64,000 nucleotides of DNA from Capra hircus (Eukaryota; Chordata; Mammalia; Artiodactyla; Bovidae). The position numbers and the translations under genes are program-made. Below are positions 22,040 to 32,857 of this stretch, piece after piece. The stretch lies in NCBI RefSeq assembly GCF_001704415.2, contig NC_030831.1, positions 47,600,134 through 47,664,133 of the forward strand. Reading direction: 5' to 3'. The notes beneath the pieces are model-generated. The model searched no databases, was not told the origin of the DNA, and saw only the letters and a program-made list of their open reading frames with translations. Numbering within the stretch: the first letter of the stretch is position 1; every line of letters begins with the position of its first letter.

Positions 22040-22820
22040 CCTCCACAGAGCAGCCAGTGTCCTGGTAAAGCGGGAGTCACATCATGTCATTCCTCACTCA
22101 AAATCCCGATGGCTCTTCTCGTTCAGAGTTAAAGCCAAGTCCTTCCTTCCAATGACCCCGAAGGCGCTGCATGCTCAGACCTCAACCTCTTCCTTGCAGT
22201 TTTGTTCCTGCAAAGAGTGCAGGAAGCTGGCCTGCTTGATATTCACAGATGCGAAGCACAGTCCTACCTGGGCCCTCCCTCTGCCCCCAGTGCCCTTTCC
22301 CCCGATAGCCACGTGGCTGACTCCATCCCAGCTTTTCGATGACATCTGCCCCTCAGAGGGGCCTGTCCTTACCACTGTGTCTAAAAGAACATCCTCATCA
22401 CGCCTCATCCACTTACCCATCTTGGTTTCCTCCACAGGACTTTGTCATTTGACATGAAAAAAAAGGGAAAATGAAAGTTGCTCAGCTGTCAGACTCTTTG
22501 CAACCCCATGAACTGTAGCCCACCAGGTTCCTCTGTCCATGGAATTCTCTACGCAAGAACACTGAAGTGGGTAGCCATTCCCTTCTCCAGGGCATCTTCC
22601 CGACCCAGGGATCAAACTCAGGTCTCCTGCGTTGCAGGCGGATTCTTCACCGTCTGAGCCACCAATACACATCTATTTATTTTTGTCTCCCCACTGGACT
22701 GCAGGAGCCATAAAAGCAGGCCTTTTGTCTTTTGTTCACCCATGTATCCTCACATCTGAAATAGTCCCAGTCATAAAAGGTGAGTTTAGTTAATGCTTAA
22801 TAAATGCTCAGTAAATTAAA
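22040..22820 (+). mobile_element. L2 LINE 3' end, split by a SINE
   Basis: L2 ORF2-end and 3' UTR text: 'gtcacatcatgtcattcctcactcaaaatcc', 'gatggctcttctcgttcagagttaaagccaag', 'cctgggccctccctctg', and beyond the SINE 'tgtctccccactggactgcaggagcc' and 'gcttaataaatgctcagtaaatt'. Old and diverged. Confidence 0.7.
22472..22663 (-). mobile_element. Bov-tA SINE
   Basis: Inserted within the L2 element. 'gttgctcagctgtcagactctttgcaacccc' starts the Bov-A part, and the tRNA-like head ends at 'gtctgagccacca'. The frame at 22445-22672 minus is a SINE artefact. Confidence 0.92.
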
Positions 22821-25244
22821 CAGTCATAAAATCACAATGAAATGAATTTCTAATGGTGGAATTTCAAACAGTACATGAATTGCTATTGGACACAGCACAG
22901 TAAGGGGCATATAGGAGGTACTAGAAACAATTTGCAGAATGATGGGCCTTCTTGATGTTCCTGTAAGTGCCCTTTGTGTCCATCTTAAGGCAAGTGGTTG
23001 GCTTACCCCCTCGTCATTAGGAAAGTATTCAATGTATTGTACAATTACCATTTTTTGTTATTACATGATTCGTTTGGTTGTCTGTCTGATCCTGACGGTG
23101 AGTTCCTATGGCTCTTCTCTGTTTTCTTTCCCATGTGAGGTTCAAGGAAGCACACACAGTTGCACCATCCCTCTTCCCAGTGGTCTCCCCTGACTTAAGG
23201 GGCCCACCCCAATTGTTCCTGGACCAGTCAAATGGAAAATTTAATTTCCAGCTAATTAACCCTGAATTTGGTGACCCTCCTCGAGTTATGGGACTGCCCC
23301 ACTCCCAAGAGAGGCAGGCTTCCCACCCACACGTGGCCAACATTTGACACTGCCTCTGCGGGGAGGGAGACAAAAGCCCCCAGCCTTGCCATTGTCTGTG
23401 CTCGGGGTTCACGGGCAGGCAGACACAAAAGCCTGATGAATTCTTCATGACCCTCTGAAAAGGTGGTTCCCCCAGACCCCTCTTGTCACTGGCCTACAGG
23501 TGAGCCCCTGAATGGAGGACATTATCTCCTGAACCAACCAGTTTCTTTTCTTGAGTGTGAGCAGGACTCCCTGAATCTCCTCTCCTTGGTGATGCCAACC
23601 CTGCAGTTTGACTGAAACCAGAGTCCCCACCATCAGGTCAAGGCAAGGTCACATCAGCTGCCAAAGGAACTCCCTTCCATACCAGTGCACCACAGGGTGA
23701 GTGAAGCTTCTGGGGTACACGGGGTGAGACCCTGGTTCTTGGTAGGGCTGTTCCCTCCCCACTACAGAAAGGGTCTCTGGAAAGAAATCTGCCTCTCCTT
23801 CCACAGAAAGAGTCCTGGGGAGGAGGCACCCCCCCCCCAAGGAGTCCTGCAGGACTGGGCCTGAACTGAACGGGCAGCACTCTGACTTGGCGCCCTCTGC
23901 TGGTGGATCCCAGGCTGTGCAAGGACTGCAGGTTTCAGGCCCTGTCCTGACTCTTGAGTGTCCAATCCACACGGTCTTCTGACCTCAGGTTTCTCCCTCA
24001 CCTAAGAAGATCCTTGAAGAAAAGAGGCAGCGGTTCTCTGGCCACGTCCCTTCTCCAGAAATAAGTGACGGGAGGAAAGATGAGGCCTAGGGGCGGGGCT
24101 GGATTTGAATTAATGAGCTATGTACTTTCCTTACCCTCCAACCCACAGCATTTGATGCTGCAGCCAATTTAACTTAGCCATGGGATAATTTGTCATGAGG
24201 TTGTTAGGATGGCAAAGCTGGGGTGGGGAGAGGAAGGTGGAGCAAGGTAGAGCCAGGCAGAACAGGAGACTTTCCCAAGTCCCCCCTAGAAATTCTCTGA
24301 GGGGAGTTCATTCCACGTGCCAAGAGCCTGAGGGTGAGAGTGTGGAAAGGGCAGAGCTGCACAGGATCAGAGAGAGGGGCAAGGCTCCACGCATCAGAGC
24401 ACCCCGGCCAGGCAGAGGGAGCCTTCCCTCTCCTCTGAGGGCAGGAATCTGTGTGTTACTCTCCAAGGACTGGGGCCCACATAGAGTTACTGGATGTGTA
24501 TAATCTAGGGGTTGACGATTAGATGGATTGATTGGCTGGATCCAGGGATCAGTGAGTGAGCTGCACCCAAAGCTTCTATGCCTCTCACAGCGAGAGAACC
24601 TGAGCATCTGGCCTCGTTTCTGTTCCAGCCTCGTGCTTCCCTCAGAGGGAAACTCATCTTCAGATAGCTGGATGATCACAGGTCCTGCTCTGCCCAGGAG
24701 CTGCCGCAGTTTCCCCTGTCGTCCCAGGGAAATTGTCAATAATACTCCCTTTTACTCGGAAGACTGTCCTGGTGTGGACACTACACCACATGGTCACCAA
24801 CAGAAGAGGAGGCAGGAGAGATACAGTCATCACCCACAGCTCATCCTTGGTCGTGCTCAGGTCTCCGGAAGTCCTAGCTTCTTCCCGCTAAACTGAACCA
24901 TCCAAGCACCAAGGCCTGACTCTCAGCATCACAGAATCAGAACTCACCTGCCCTCTAGGACATTCCTCCTCCAGGAAGCCCTCCCTGCCAGGGCAGCCCG
25001 CAGGGACCTGCCCATGAGTTTCACCATCCCAACCCTGGGCACTGACTGTGTTTCTCCACCAAAACATGACTGGGACAGAGTGGAGAGTTTGCTCTGGACG
25101 GGTGTAGGAGAGGAGTTGAGAAGGGCAGCAGGGGCCAGACAGCCAGGATCTAGGATCAGCCACTGTACATTTCTCTCCTGGGACCTGACACTCAACAGTA
25201 TCCTGAAAGCCCAGCTGAAAAGGCAAGGGTTCACACATCTGTGG
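22821..25244. other. long non-coding stretch, no gene recognised
   Basis: Mostly unique. The block at 23230-23275 (GGAAAATTTAATTTCCAGCTAATTAACC, given here in part as AATTTCCAGCTAATTAACC) has clustered homeodomain-like sites, but I cannot show constraint. The frames of 100-143 codons overlap in opposite strands and phases without family motifs. Confidence 0.45.
23889..23906 (-). promoter_or_regulatory. CTCF-like binding motif
   Basis: Minus strand reads CCACCAGCAGAGGGCGCC, matching the CTCF core at all constrained positions. Same orientation as the two motifs in the CpG island about 4 kb upstream. Confidence 0.5.
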
Positions 25245-25462
25245 GTGCAATGCTAAGTCGCTTCAGTTGTGTCCGACTTTGTGTAACCCCTTGGGCTCTA
25301 GTCTGCCAAGCTCCTCTGTCCATGAGATTCTCCTGGCAGGAATACTGGAATGGGTTGCCATGCCCTCCTCCAGGAGATCTTCCCAACCCAAGGATCGAAC
25401 CGGCATTTCTTATGTCTCCTGCATTGGCAGTCAGGTTCTTTACCACTAGCGCCACCTGGGAT
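25245..25462 (-). mobile_element. Bov-tA SINE, CTCF-like head subtype
   Basis: 'aatgctaagtcgcttcagttgtgtcc' through 'ggatcgaaccgg' to 'taccactagcgccacctggga'. Its head carries the same AGGTGGCGCTAG word as the SINE at 17090-17296. It accounts for half of the 192-codon minus frame at 25231-25809. Confidence 0.92.
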
Positions 25463-26074
25463 GGTCCTGGGATTCCCAGGTTGATTGGGCCTTTTGCATT
25501 CCGTGGCCCTGCGGGTAGAGGGTGGGCGGGGAAGGCAGAGGGGTGAGGGTGGCAGGCCCTCGCTCTTAAGAGTGCTCTACATCGCTTTTCTGATAACATG
25601 TGGTCCTGCCTTGTTTCCCCCACTCTGGTCATCCCCTCCTTCTGACTACCTCCTTTCTGGTGGGTAGCATCAAACACAAGATAGGTGATGAATTTTCTCT
25701 CCTCCCCTCTCTTCTCAGAAGGTTTGGAGTCACCCTCCTCACCTGCCCCAACCTTTCCACTTCTGAACTTTCCCACTGCCATGAGTTGCAGGAAGCTTGC
25801 CTCTTGCAAGCTGAACTGGCCTCTGCCGCCCTGCCGTCCACTCTCTGGAATGTAGCACCACCTAGTGGCAGCCTGTGGCCTGACAATGCTATGGTGAAAA
25901 TTTCCAAGTCAACAAGTCTTCATGGAAAGTCGACCTTATAAAGGCGCTATGCCAGGCCATCAGGGGCGGGCAAAGGATCAAAAAGAAAAGCAAAGACACA
26001 CAAATAAACGCACACCCAAGCTGTGTTCCCTGTACCTGAGGGGGCCTGCCTCGCGGGGAGGAACTGAGCCTAAC

Positions 26075-26340
26075 AAAGGTGCAGTAGAGGCAGTACAACG
26101 TGATGGTTCTGAGGGCCAGCTTCTGAACGAGGCCTCTAGGGCTCAGAGCGCGGCTCCAGCACGCACTGCTTAGCCGGTGCCCCGACTTCCTCTTCTGTAG
26201 CACGAGAACAATAAAAATCTCTCTCTCAAAGGGACACTGTAAAGATGAAGCGAGTGGAAGGATGAAAGCACTTAACACAGTGCTTGGCAGACAGTACATG
26301 ACTTTTTAAGTGGATGCTATTATTATTGAGATGATAAAAT
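26075..26340 (-). repeat. near full-length MIR SINE
   Basis: Reverse-strand MIR: 'cttcctcttctgtagcacgagaacaataaaaatc', 'gacactgtaaagatgaagcgag' and 'gcacttaacacagtgcttggcagacagtac', then 'tgctattattattgag' at the 5' end of the element. Confidence 0.75.
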
Positions 26341-26424
26341 GAGTAATTCAGGCTAAGTGTTGTAAGAATTCAGGGAAAGGACAGAAAATTAATGGACAAG
26401 ATAGAGCATTGAATTTGCCTGCAG

Positions 26425-26515
26425 GAAGCGCAGGGCCTGGGGCCATGGGCAAGTGGGTTAACCTCTTTTGCCTTCATCTTTAAGTGGGAATAAGACAAGT
26501 ACCTGGATGTAGAGA
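26425..26515 (-). repeat. MIR SINE fragment
   Basis: 'gggcaagtgggttaacctcttttgccttcatctttaagtgggaataa' is the antisense centre of MIR. Confidence 0.6.
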
Positions 26516-27011
26516 ATGCAGACAATCCCTGGGGTAACATCCTTCAGCCATTAACATATATGGCACCGCTAGTGTGTGCCAGGCTCTGGGAGTTCAGAAA
26601 TGAAGACAGTCGCTGGCTTCACAGTCACAGTCTGCTCCATGTCACGGAGAGAAGAGGTGGTGGGCTTCCTTGTACCACCCTCTTACCCCAACCCAAGACC
26701 TTCACCAAACTCCGAAGGCCAGGGTGAGGGCCCTCTGTCAGTGCTCTGCCCTCAGCAGGCGACACCTTCAGGGTCCCAGCCCCCAGAAGGGGCCAGGTGT
26801 TGGCGGAAATCAGATGGCAGCTCATCACCAGGTCGCAGACCCAGCTCCTCCCTCCCAGGCTGCTCCCCTGAAGGGCCTCCCCAGCCTGGCACCCTCCCCC
26901 TCCCCCCTCTGGTCCAGAAACTGCCTGAAATGTAAAGCTCCAACTTGTTCACCAGTGGGCCAGGCACAGCATTCAGCGCCTGGGATACTCGGTGTTCAAA
27001 AAGTTGTCATG

Positions 27012-27033
27012 TGGATGAATGAATGAATGAATG
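27012..27033 (+). repeat. (GAAT)n simple repeat
   Basis: About five GAAT tetramers ending ATGC, probably the tail of a decayed L2-like element just upstream ('gccaggcacagcattcagcgcctgggatac'). Confidence 0.8.
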
Positions 27034-27539
27034 CTTTAAGAAAATAACTCACTGCAGGACCCCGTCTTCCACAGCTGTTCCAGCCCTTAGAGTCTTCATC
27101 TAGAAAGCAAGGTCCACTCAGAACCCGTGTTTCATCACTAGCCCCCAACTGCATACTTTTACTATGCTCTGCTAATCACTTCCCCTTGGGTCCCCCAAGT
27201 TAGAAAATAAGTTTTCTTTGATAGGGAGGAGCTTTTTCTTATATGCTGAATTTACAGTTCATGGATTTTTCCACCATGACTGCACCATTCCTGGATTCCA
27301 TGCTAACTTTATTTTTCAGAGTTTGTGTCAGAAGAGAATAAAGTTGGTGGTTTGTTGAGTCAGGGTTCTTTCTCCAGACCTCCTGACCTCCTTTTACAAT
27401 GACAGGTCAAGTGATGATTGAAAAGACCTGATAACTTTAGAATGATGAGTAAAAACTAAATAAATAAAATACTAAATATATGTTTGATGTGCTTTATATT
27501 CAGAATATTAACAGTATAAGTACAATGTGGTAAAGAACA

Positions 27540-28170
27540 GTTTCCAGTAATTCAAGGGAAAGGCGAGAATGCTTTTATTGTTCAATAAGGTAAAGATAAG
27601 ATTTAGGACTTCAGACAAAAGAACAAAAAATTATTTTAAAATTTTAAAATAAAAATTCTAGAAATGCAAAGTAAAATAGCTCAAATTAAGAATTTAACGG
27701 ATGAGTTTAACAACTGACTGATAAAGGTAAAAGAAGAATTAGTTAAAAGAAACAAAGGTCAAAAAAATTAATCAGAAGAAATCACAGAGAGACAAAAAGG
27801 ATGAGATACACATACGAGTGTAAGAGAAATAAGGAATACCATGAGAAAGTCAACCACACGTGCAAGTAGAATCCCTGAGGAAAGAGAACAGTAGAGAAGC
27901 AATATTTGAAATTTCAGATGACTGAGATTTTTCAAAAACCGATGAAAGATTTAAAGCCACATAGTAAAACTGATTAAAAAAGCAAAGCAAAACCAAAGAT
28001 AAAATCTTCAAAAGGAGCCAGAAAGAAGAGGAGGATTATCTTCGAAGGACCTGTTGATAGAAAGATGGCAGTCAGAAGACAATAGGAAGATACCTACGAA
28101 GTGCTGAAAGAAAGAGCTGCAAGTCTAGAATTCTGTTCCCAGAAAAATATCCTTCAGGGATTAAAGTGAA
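27540..28170 (+). mobile_element. old L1M-like fragment
   Basis: A-rich sense-strand text typical of the upstream half of old L1 elements. It contains a 'gtctagaattctgttcccagaaaaatatccttcaggga' segment (about 28120-28160). No frame is intact. Assignment to L1 is by recognition only. Confidence 0.5.
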
Positions 28171-28189
28171 ATATTATTTTTTATTTCAT

Positions 28190-29570
28190 ATATTCTGACA
28201 TTTAAATGGAAAGGCAAATGACCTAGAACTGCTAAATCAATTTTTTTAAAAAGAATAAAATGGAAGTAATTACTTTAGCCAATGTAAGGTTTACTATATT
28301 TCTACAGTAATCAAGAAAGGGTGGTATTAGTGGAGGGATAGATGCACAGATCAATGGAACACAACAGGGAACCCAGTATGCCCAATTGACTTTTAACAAA
28401 TATGTCAAATGGAGAAAGGATGGTCTTTTAAACACATGGTGCTTAAACAATTGGACATCCATAGGCCACACACATACAAACAAGAGAGAACCTCAAACTA
28501 AACCTCATACTTCATATACAAATTAATTTGAAATGGATTGTGGACTTAGATATAAGATATAAAACTCTTATGGGAAAACATAGGAGAAGATCTTCAGGAC
28601 CTTGGATTAGGAGAAGAGTTCTTAGACATGACATCAAAGCAGGCTTCATAATAGAAAAAAGTTGATAAGCTGGACTTCATCAAAATTAAAACTTTTGCTA
28701 TGTGAAAGACTCAGTTAAGAGGCTGAAAGATATGTGTCAAGCTGGGAGAAAATATTTGCAAACCACATATCTGACAAAAGATGTGCAAAAACTCTCAAAA
28801 TTCAGCATTAGGATGGGGAAAATGAGGGAAAGGAATCAAAGGGCCCAACCTCTAGTGATAAAATAAATAAGTCATAGGGATGTAATATACAGCATGGTGC
28901 CCACAGTTAATGATGTTGTATTGCATATTGGAAAGTTGCTAAGAGAGTAGATCTTAAAATTTCTCATCACAAGAGAAAAACTGACTAGCTTTATTTGAGT
29001 GGTCATTGTCTGGTTCCAGGAACTCCATTCATGGCTAGATACTCAAGAAAAGTAGAAACACATAGTAGATTTATGAAAACACCTGTAAAAGAACTTTCAT
29101 TTTTCTATTCATTTTCTGTGCTAAAGACTGGAAATAACCTATATTTTCATCAGTGGAAAATGGATAGAAAAACTGTGGCATATTCATACAATAAAATATT
29201 ATTTAGCAAAACAAAAGGAAGAAATACGTAATAGCCCGGATGAATCTCAAAACAGACAGGCTGTGTGAAAAAACAGACGCAGAAGAACAGGCACTAGGTG
29301 ACATTGTTTATATAAAATTGCAGAACAGACGCAATTAGGTGTTGGTGATGGATACTGAATCAGCAGTGGCCTTGAGCAGAGAGGGAGAGGGATGGAGGTG
29401 GATTGACCGGAAAGGAATATAAAGACTAAATTGAGATGGTGGAAATGTTCTGTCTCTTAATTGCATTCCTAGTCTTATGGGGGTCTACTTTTGCCCAGAC
29501 TGATCAAACTACACTGAAAGCCTGTACAATTTATTGTATGTAAATTATAACTCAATTTTGAAAAGAAAAC
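28190..29570 (+). mobile_element. L1M ORF2 C-terminal part and 3' UTR, decayed
   Basis: Contains ORF2 C-terminal text ('gatagatgcacagatcaatggaacacaacaggg', 'ttgacttttaacaaatatgtc', 'ggacttcatcaaaattaaaac', 'gggagaaaatatttgcaaaccacatatctgac') and, after an interruption, the 3' UTR ending 'gtacaatttattgtatgtaaattataactcaattttg'. Frames are broken throughout. Confidence 0.8.
28855..28978 (+). mobile_element. second L1 3' end fragment inside the L1M
   Basis: 'gtcatagggatgtaatatacagcatggtgcc', 'gtattgcatattggaaagttgctaagagagtagatc', 'ctcatcacaagagaaaaa' is a different L1 3' terminus. It lies between the two parts of the surrounding L1M, so it is a nested insertion. Confidence 0.65.
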
Positions 29571-29579
29571 CAAATTATG

Positions 29580-30332
29580 CTGAGTATGTTTCTAACCACA
29601 ATTAAATTAAGCTAGGAATTAATAATAAAAATTATAACTGAAAAGTCCCCATGTGAATGGAAATTAAAGAAATACATTTCTAAAACACCCGTGAGTTCAA
29701 GACAATAATTACAATGGAAACTTGATAATATTTTGAACTGCATGCTAGTAAAATGCTTAACACCAGAACTTGCTGGGTACTGCTAAAACCCCAGAGGGAG
29801 ATTTAATAGGTTTATATGCATATATAACCACCAAAAAGAGAAAAAAGCTAAAGGAAAATCTGAGCTTCCCAGGTACCTGAGATAGTAAAGTGTCTGCCTG
29901 CAATGGGGAGACCCGCGTTCGATCCTTGGGTCAGGAAGATCCCCTGGAGAAGGAAATGGCAACCCACTCCAGCATTCTTGCCTAGAAAATTGCATGGACA
30001 GAGGAGCCTGGTAGGCTACAGTCCATAGGGTTGCAAAGAGTCAGACATGACCGAGTGACTTCACTTTCACTTTCTTTCACTTTCAAAGGAAAATCTATCT
30101 CAAAACTTTAGAAAAGCAATAACAAAGAAAATCCAAAAACAAGAATTAGAGTTTAATAATAAAAGAGCAGAAATCAATTTAATAAAAATCATATTCAGTA
30201 TAGATGATACAACTAAAAATTGGTTCTTTAGAAAGAAAAAATTAAATTGATAATCCTCTGGTGAGACTAATTAAGAAAAAAAGAGAGAAGGACCAAACAA
30301 CCAATATAAAGAATAAATATATTGCTACACAT
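29580..30332 (+). mobile_element. L1M ORF2, host element of the nested BovB/L1 cluster (part 1)
   Basis: Sense ORF2 text: 'gtcccc atgtgaatggaaattaaag'-like and 'gagggagatttaataggtttatatgc', then after the SINE 'agagcagaaatcaatttaa', 'ttggttctttagaaag' and 'gagactaattaagaaaaaaagagagaag'. It stops at ...TTGCTACACAT (30322-30332), where an old BovB is inserted. The continuation of this L1M is found inverted at 32549-32716 and then in original orientation from 34371. Confidence 0.75.
29862..30084 (+). mobile_element. Bov-tA SINE with perfect target-site duplication
   Basis: Inserted in L1M. AAAGGAAAATCT is present at 29850-29861 and again at 30085-30096, a perfect 12-bp target-site duplication. 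The head is degraded ('gagcttcccaggtacctgagatag'). The Bov-A unit is nearly complete and the 3' tail is CACTTT repeats. Confidence 0.95.
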
Positions 30333-30733
30333 GCCGTTGTTGTTCAGTCACCCAGTCGCGTCTGATTTTTTGCAACCCCGTGGACTGCAGCACGGCAGGC
30401 CTGCCTGTCCCTCATCATCTCCCAGAGTTTGTCTAAGTTCATGTCCATTGCATCAGTGATGCCATACAGCCATCTCATCCTCTGACACCCCCTTCTCCTG
30501 CCATCAATCTTTCCCAGCATCAGGGTCTTTTTCAATGAGTCAGCTGTTCACACCAGGTGACCAAAATACTATACCTCAGCTTCAGCATCAGTCCTTCCAA
30601 TGAGTATTCAGGGTTGATTTCTTTTAAGATTGACTGGTTTGATCCCCTTGTTGTCCAAGGGACTTTCATAAGTCTTCCCAGCACTGCACTTCAAAGACAT
30701 CAATTCTTTGGCATCCTGCCTTCTTTACGGTCC
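30333..30733 (-). mobile_element. old BovB, 3' half
   Basis: Diverged BovB C-terminus and tail on the minus strand ('ttgttgttcagtcacccagtcgcg' to 'ttctttacggtcc'). It stops at GGACCGT (minus strand, 30727-30733). The missing upstream half is at 32717-32857 in the opposite orientation and ends in GGACTGT. Its insertion-site duplication is CTACACAT, at 30325-30332 here and inverted at 32709-32716. Confidence 0.88.
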
Positions 30734-32305
30734 AGTTCAGTTCAGTTGAGTTCAGTCGCTCAGTCATGTCCAAATCTGCGACCCCATGAATCACAGCATG
30801 TCAGGCCTCCCTGTCCATCACCAACTCCCAGAGTTCACTCAAACTTACATTCATCGAGTCGGTGATGCCATCCAGCCATCTCATCCTCTGTTGTCCCCTT
30901 CTCCTCCTGCCCTTAATCCCTCCCAGCATCAGAGTCTTTTCCAATGAGTCAACTCTTTGCATGAGGTGGCCAAAGTACTGGAGTTTCAGCTTTAGCATCA
31001 TTCCTTCCAAAGAACACCCAGGGCTGATCTCCTTTAGAATGGACTGGTTGGATCTCCTTGCAGTCCAAGGGACTCTCAAGAGTCTTCTCCAACACCACAG
31101 TTCAAAAGCATCAATTCTTCGGCGCTCAGCCTTCTTCACAGTCCAACTCTCACATCCATACATGACCACTGGAAAAACCATAGCCTTGACTAGATGGACC
31201 TTTGCTGGCAAAATAACGTCTCTGTTTTTCAATATCCTATCTAGGTTGGTCATAACTTTCCTTCCAAGAAGCAAGCGCCTTTTAATTTCATGGCTGCAGT
31301 CACCATCTGCAGTGATTTTGGAGCCCCCCAAAATAAAGTCTGACACTGTTTCCACTGTTTCCCCATCTATTTCCCATGAAGTGATGGGACCAGATGCCAT
31401 GATCTTCGTTTTCTGAATGTTGAGCTTTAAGCCAACCTTTTCACTCTCCTCTTCCACTTTCCTCAAGAGGCTCTTTAGTTCTTCTTCACTTTCTGCCATA
31501 AGGGTGGTGTCATCTGCATATATGAGGTGATTTCTCCCAGCAATCTTGATTCCAGCCTGTGCTTCTTCCAGCCCAGCATTTCTCGTGATGTACTTTGCAT
31601 ATAAGTTAAATAAGCAGGGTGACAATATACAGCCTTGACGTACTCCTTTTCCTATTTGGAACCAGTCTGTTGCTCCATGTCCAGTTCTAACTGTTGCTTC
31701 TTGACCTGCATATAGGTTTCTCAAGAGGCAGGTCAGCTGGTCTGGTATTCCCATCTCTTGAAGAATTTTCCACAGTTTATTGTGATCCACACAGTCAAAG
31801 GCTTTGGCATAGTCAAGAAGGCAGAAATAGATGTTTTTCTGGAACTCTCTTGCCTTTTTGATGATCCGGCAGATGTTGGCAATTTGATCTCTGTCTCAAT
31901 TCCTGATCTCAATTTCCTCTGCCTTTTCTAAAACCAGCTTGAACATCTGGAAGTTCACGGTTCACGCATTGCTGAAGCCTGGCTTGGAGAACTTTGAGCA
32001 TTACTTTACTAGTGTGTGTGATGAGTGTAATTGTGCGGTAGTTTGAACATTCTTTGGCATTGCCTTTCTTTGGGATTGGAATGAAAACTGACCTTTTCCA
32101 GTCCTGTGGCCACTGCTGGGTTTTCCAAATTCACTGGCATATTGAGTGCAGCACTTTCACAGCATCGTCTTTCAGGATTTGAAATAGCTCAACTGGAATT
32201 CCATCACCTCCACTAGCTTTGTTCGTAATGATGCTTTCTAAGGCCCACTTGACTTCACATTCCAGGATGTCTGGCTCTAGGTGAGTGATCATACCATCGT
32301 GATTA
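30734..32305 (-). mobile_element. young BovB LINE, copy 1 (5'-truncated)
   Basis: About 1.57 kb of the roughly 3.2-kb BovB (RTE clade) element, covering the reverse transcriptase domain, C-terminus and 3' tail. The low-coordinate end is the tail (CAGTTCAGTTGAGTTCAG). The high-coordinate end is the 5' truncation at ...ATCGTGATTA. It shares several non-consensus variants with copy 2 (32858-34150). These include an extra segment at about 31896-31920, whose minus-strand form contains AATTGAGATCAGG, and a TTTTGGGGGGCTCC run. The two copies therefore belong to one subfamily or have exchanged sequence. Confidence 0.96.
30801..31790 (-). pseudogene. BovB ORF2 reverse transcriptase fragment (open 329 codons)
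   Basis: Partial non-LTR retrotransposon polymerase from BovB, which makes cDNA at nicked target DNA and also mobilises Bov SINEs. Visible motifs in order: GVRQGC (residues 49-54, RT motif B), the catalytic YADD box (91-94), then the conserved C-terminal region with YGCESWTVKKAE and the FELWCWRRLL zone. The upstream motif A (FDCVDH) lies just before this frame. The endonuclease domain and N-terminal half are missing because of 5' truncation. The final conserved Trp codon is replaced by TGA (30801-30803), removing the last part of the protein. Two codons just before YADD are deleted relative to copy 2 (residues read NHLI instead of NLNHLR). Not a functional gene. Confidence 0.93.
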
Positions 32306-32548
32306 GAAACATGTATATTATCATATGTAAAATAAATGATTAGTGCAAGTTTGATGCATGAAGCAGGGCACTCAAAGCCGGTGCTCTAGGACAACCCAGA
32401 GGGATTGGATGGGGAGGGAGGTGGGAGGAGGGTCAGGATGGGGGGACACAGGTATGCCAGTGGCTGATTCATGTTGATGTATTGCAAAAACCATCACAAT
32501 ATTATAAAGTAATTAGCCTCCAATTAAAATAAATAAATCAATTTTTTT
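32306..32548 (+). mobile_element. ruminant L1 3' UTR, distal half, inverted relative to its other half
   Basis: Starts GAAACATGTATATTATC and runs through 'ccagagggattggatgg', 'gtggctgattcatgttgatg' to the AAATAAATAAATC tail. The L1 sequence that should immediately precede it is at 34151-34370 on the opposite strand, ending at AGAATAGCAT. The fit between the two ends is within 1-2 bp. The L1 target-site duplication lies at 32549-32560. Confidence 0.88.
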
Positions 32549-32716
32549 AAAGTGATAGGACTACTCAGATTTCCTATTTCTTCCTGAGTCAGTCTAAAAC
32601 TGTATGGAAATTTAGTAGGAGTTACTGGGAATTTATTTCCTGTAAACTTTAAATATATTGACACAAAGTTTTTCAGCATACTCTTTTCACCTTTTTTATA
32701 TGGGTAGGATGTGTAG
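32549..32716 (-). mobile_element. host L1M ORF2, inverted middle piece
   Basis: On the minus strand this reads as L1 ORF2 sense text (ATCCTACCCATATAAAAAAGG, shown in part, then 'gaagaaataggaaatctgag'). It continues the L1M that stops at 30332 and joins the piece resuming at 34371. Its ends carry inverted copies of both target-site duplications: AAAGTGATAGGA (32549-32560) and ATGTGTAG (32709-32716). Confidence 0.75.
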
Positions 32717-32857
32717 ACAATTGCTTCTTGGCAGGAAAGCTATAACAAACCTAGATGGTGTTTTGAAAAGCAGAGATATCACTCTGTTGACAAAGGACCA
32801 CAGAGTCAAGGCTATGGTTTTGCCAATGGCCATGTACATTTGTGAGAGCTGGACTGT
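32717..32857 (+). mobile_element. old BovB, 5' piece, inverted relative to its 3' half
   Basis: 'cttcttggcaggaaagctataacaaacctagatgg', 'gtcaaggctatggttttgcc', 'gtgagagctggactgt'. This is the BovB segment that immediately precedes the sequence at 30333-30733 in an uninterrupted element. It ends with GGACTGT at 32851-32857. Confidence 0.85.

Noticed and set aside
21606..22080. Minus-strand frames of 112-146 codons, Cys/Val-rich, looking like a cysteine-rich secreted protein
   Set aside because: They are translations of the CA-rich microsatellite at 21726-21940, open in several phases.
25231..25809. 192-codon minus-strand frame
   Set aside because: About a third to a half of it is the Bov-tA SINE at 25245-25462. 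The remainder has no recognisable family.
25856..25872. CACCACCTAGTGGCAGC as a CTCF site
   Set aside because: Compared with the CTCF core it has two mismatches or a one-base deletion in the centre. Too weak to list as a feature.
30862..31416. 184-codon plus-strand frame, and the similar 201-codon minus-strand frame at 33482-34087
   Set aside because: Both are antisense shadows of the BovB reverse transcriptase coding strand, and they resemble each other only because the two BovB copies do.
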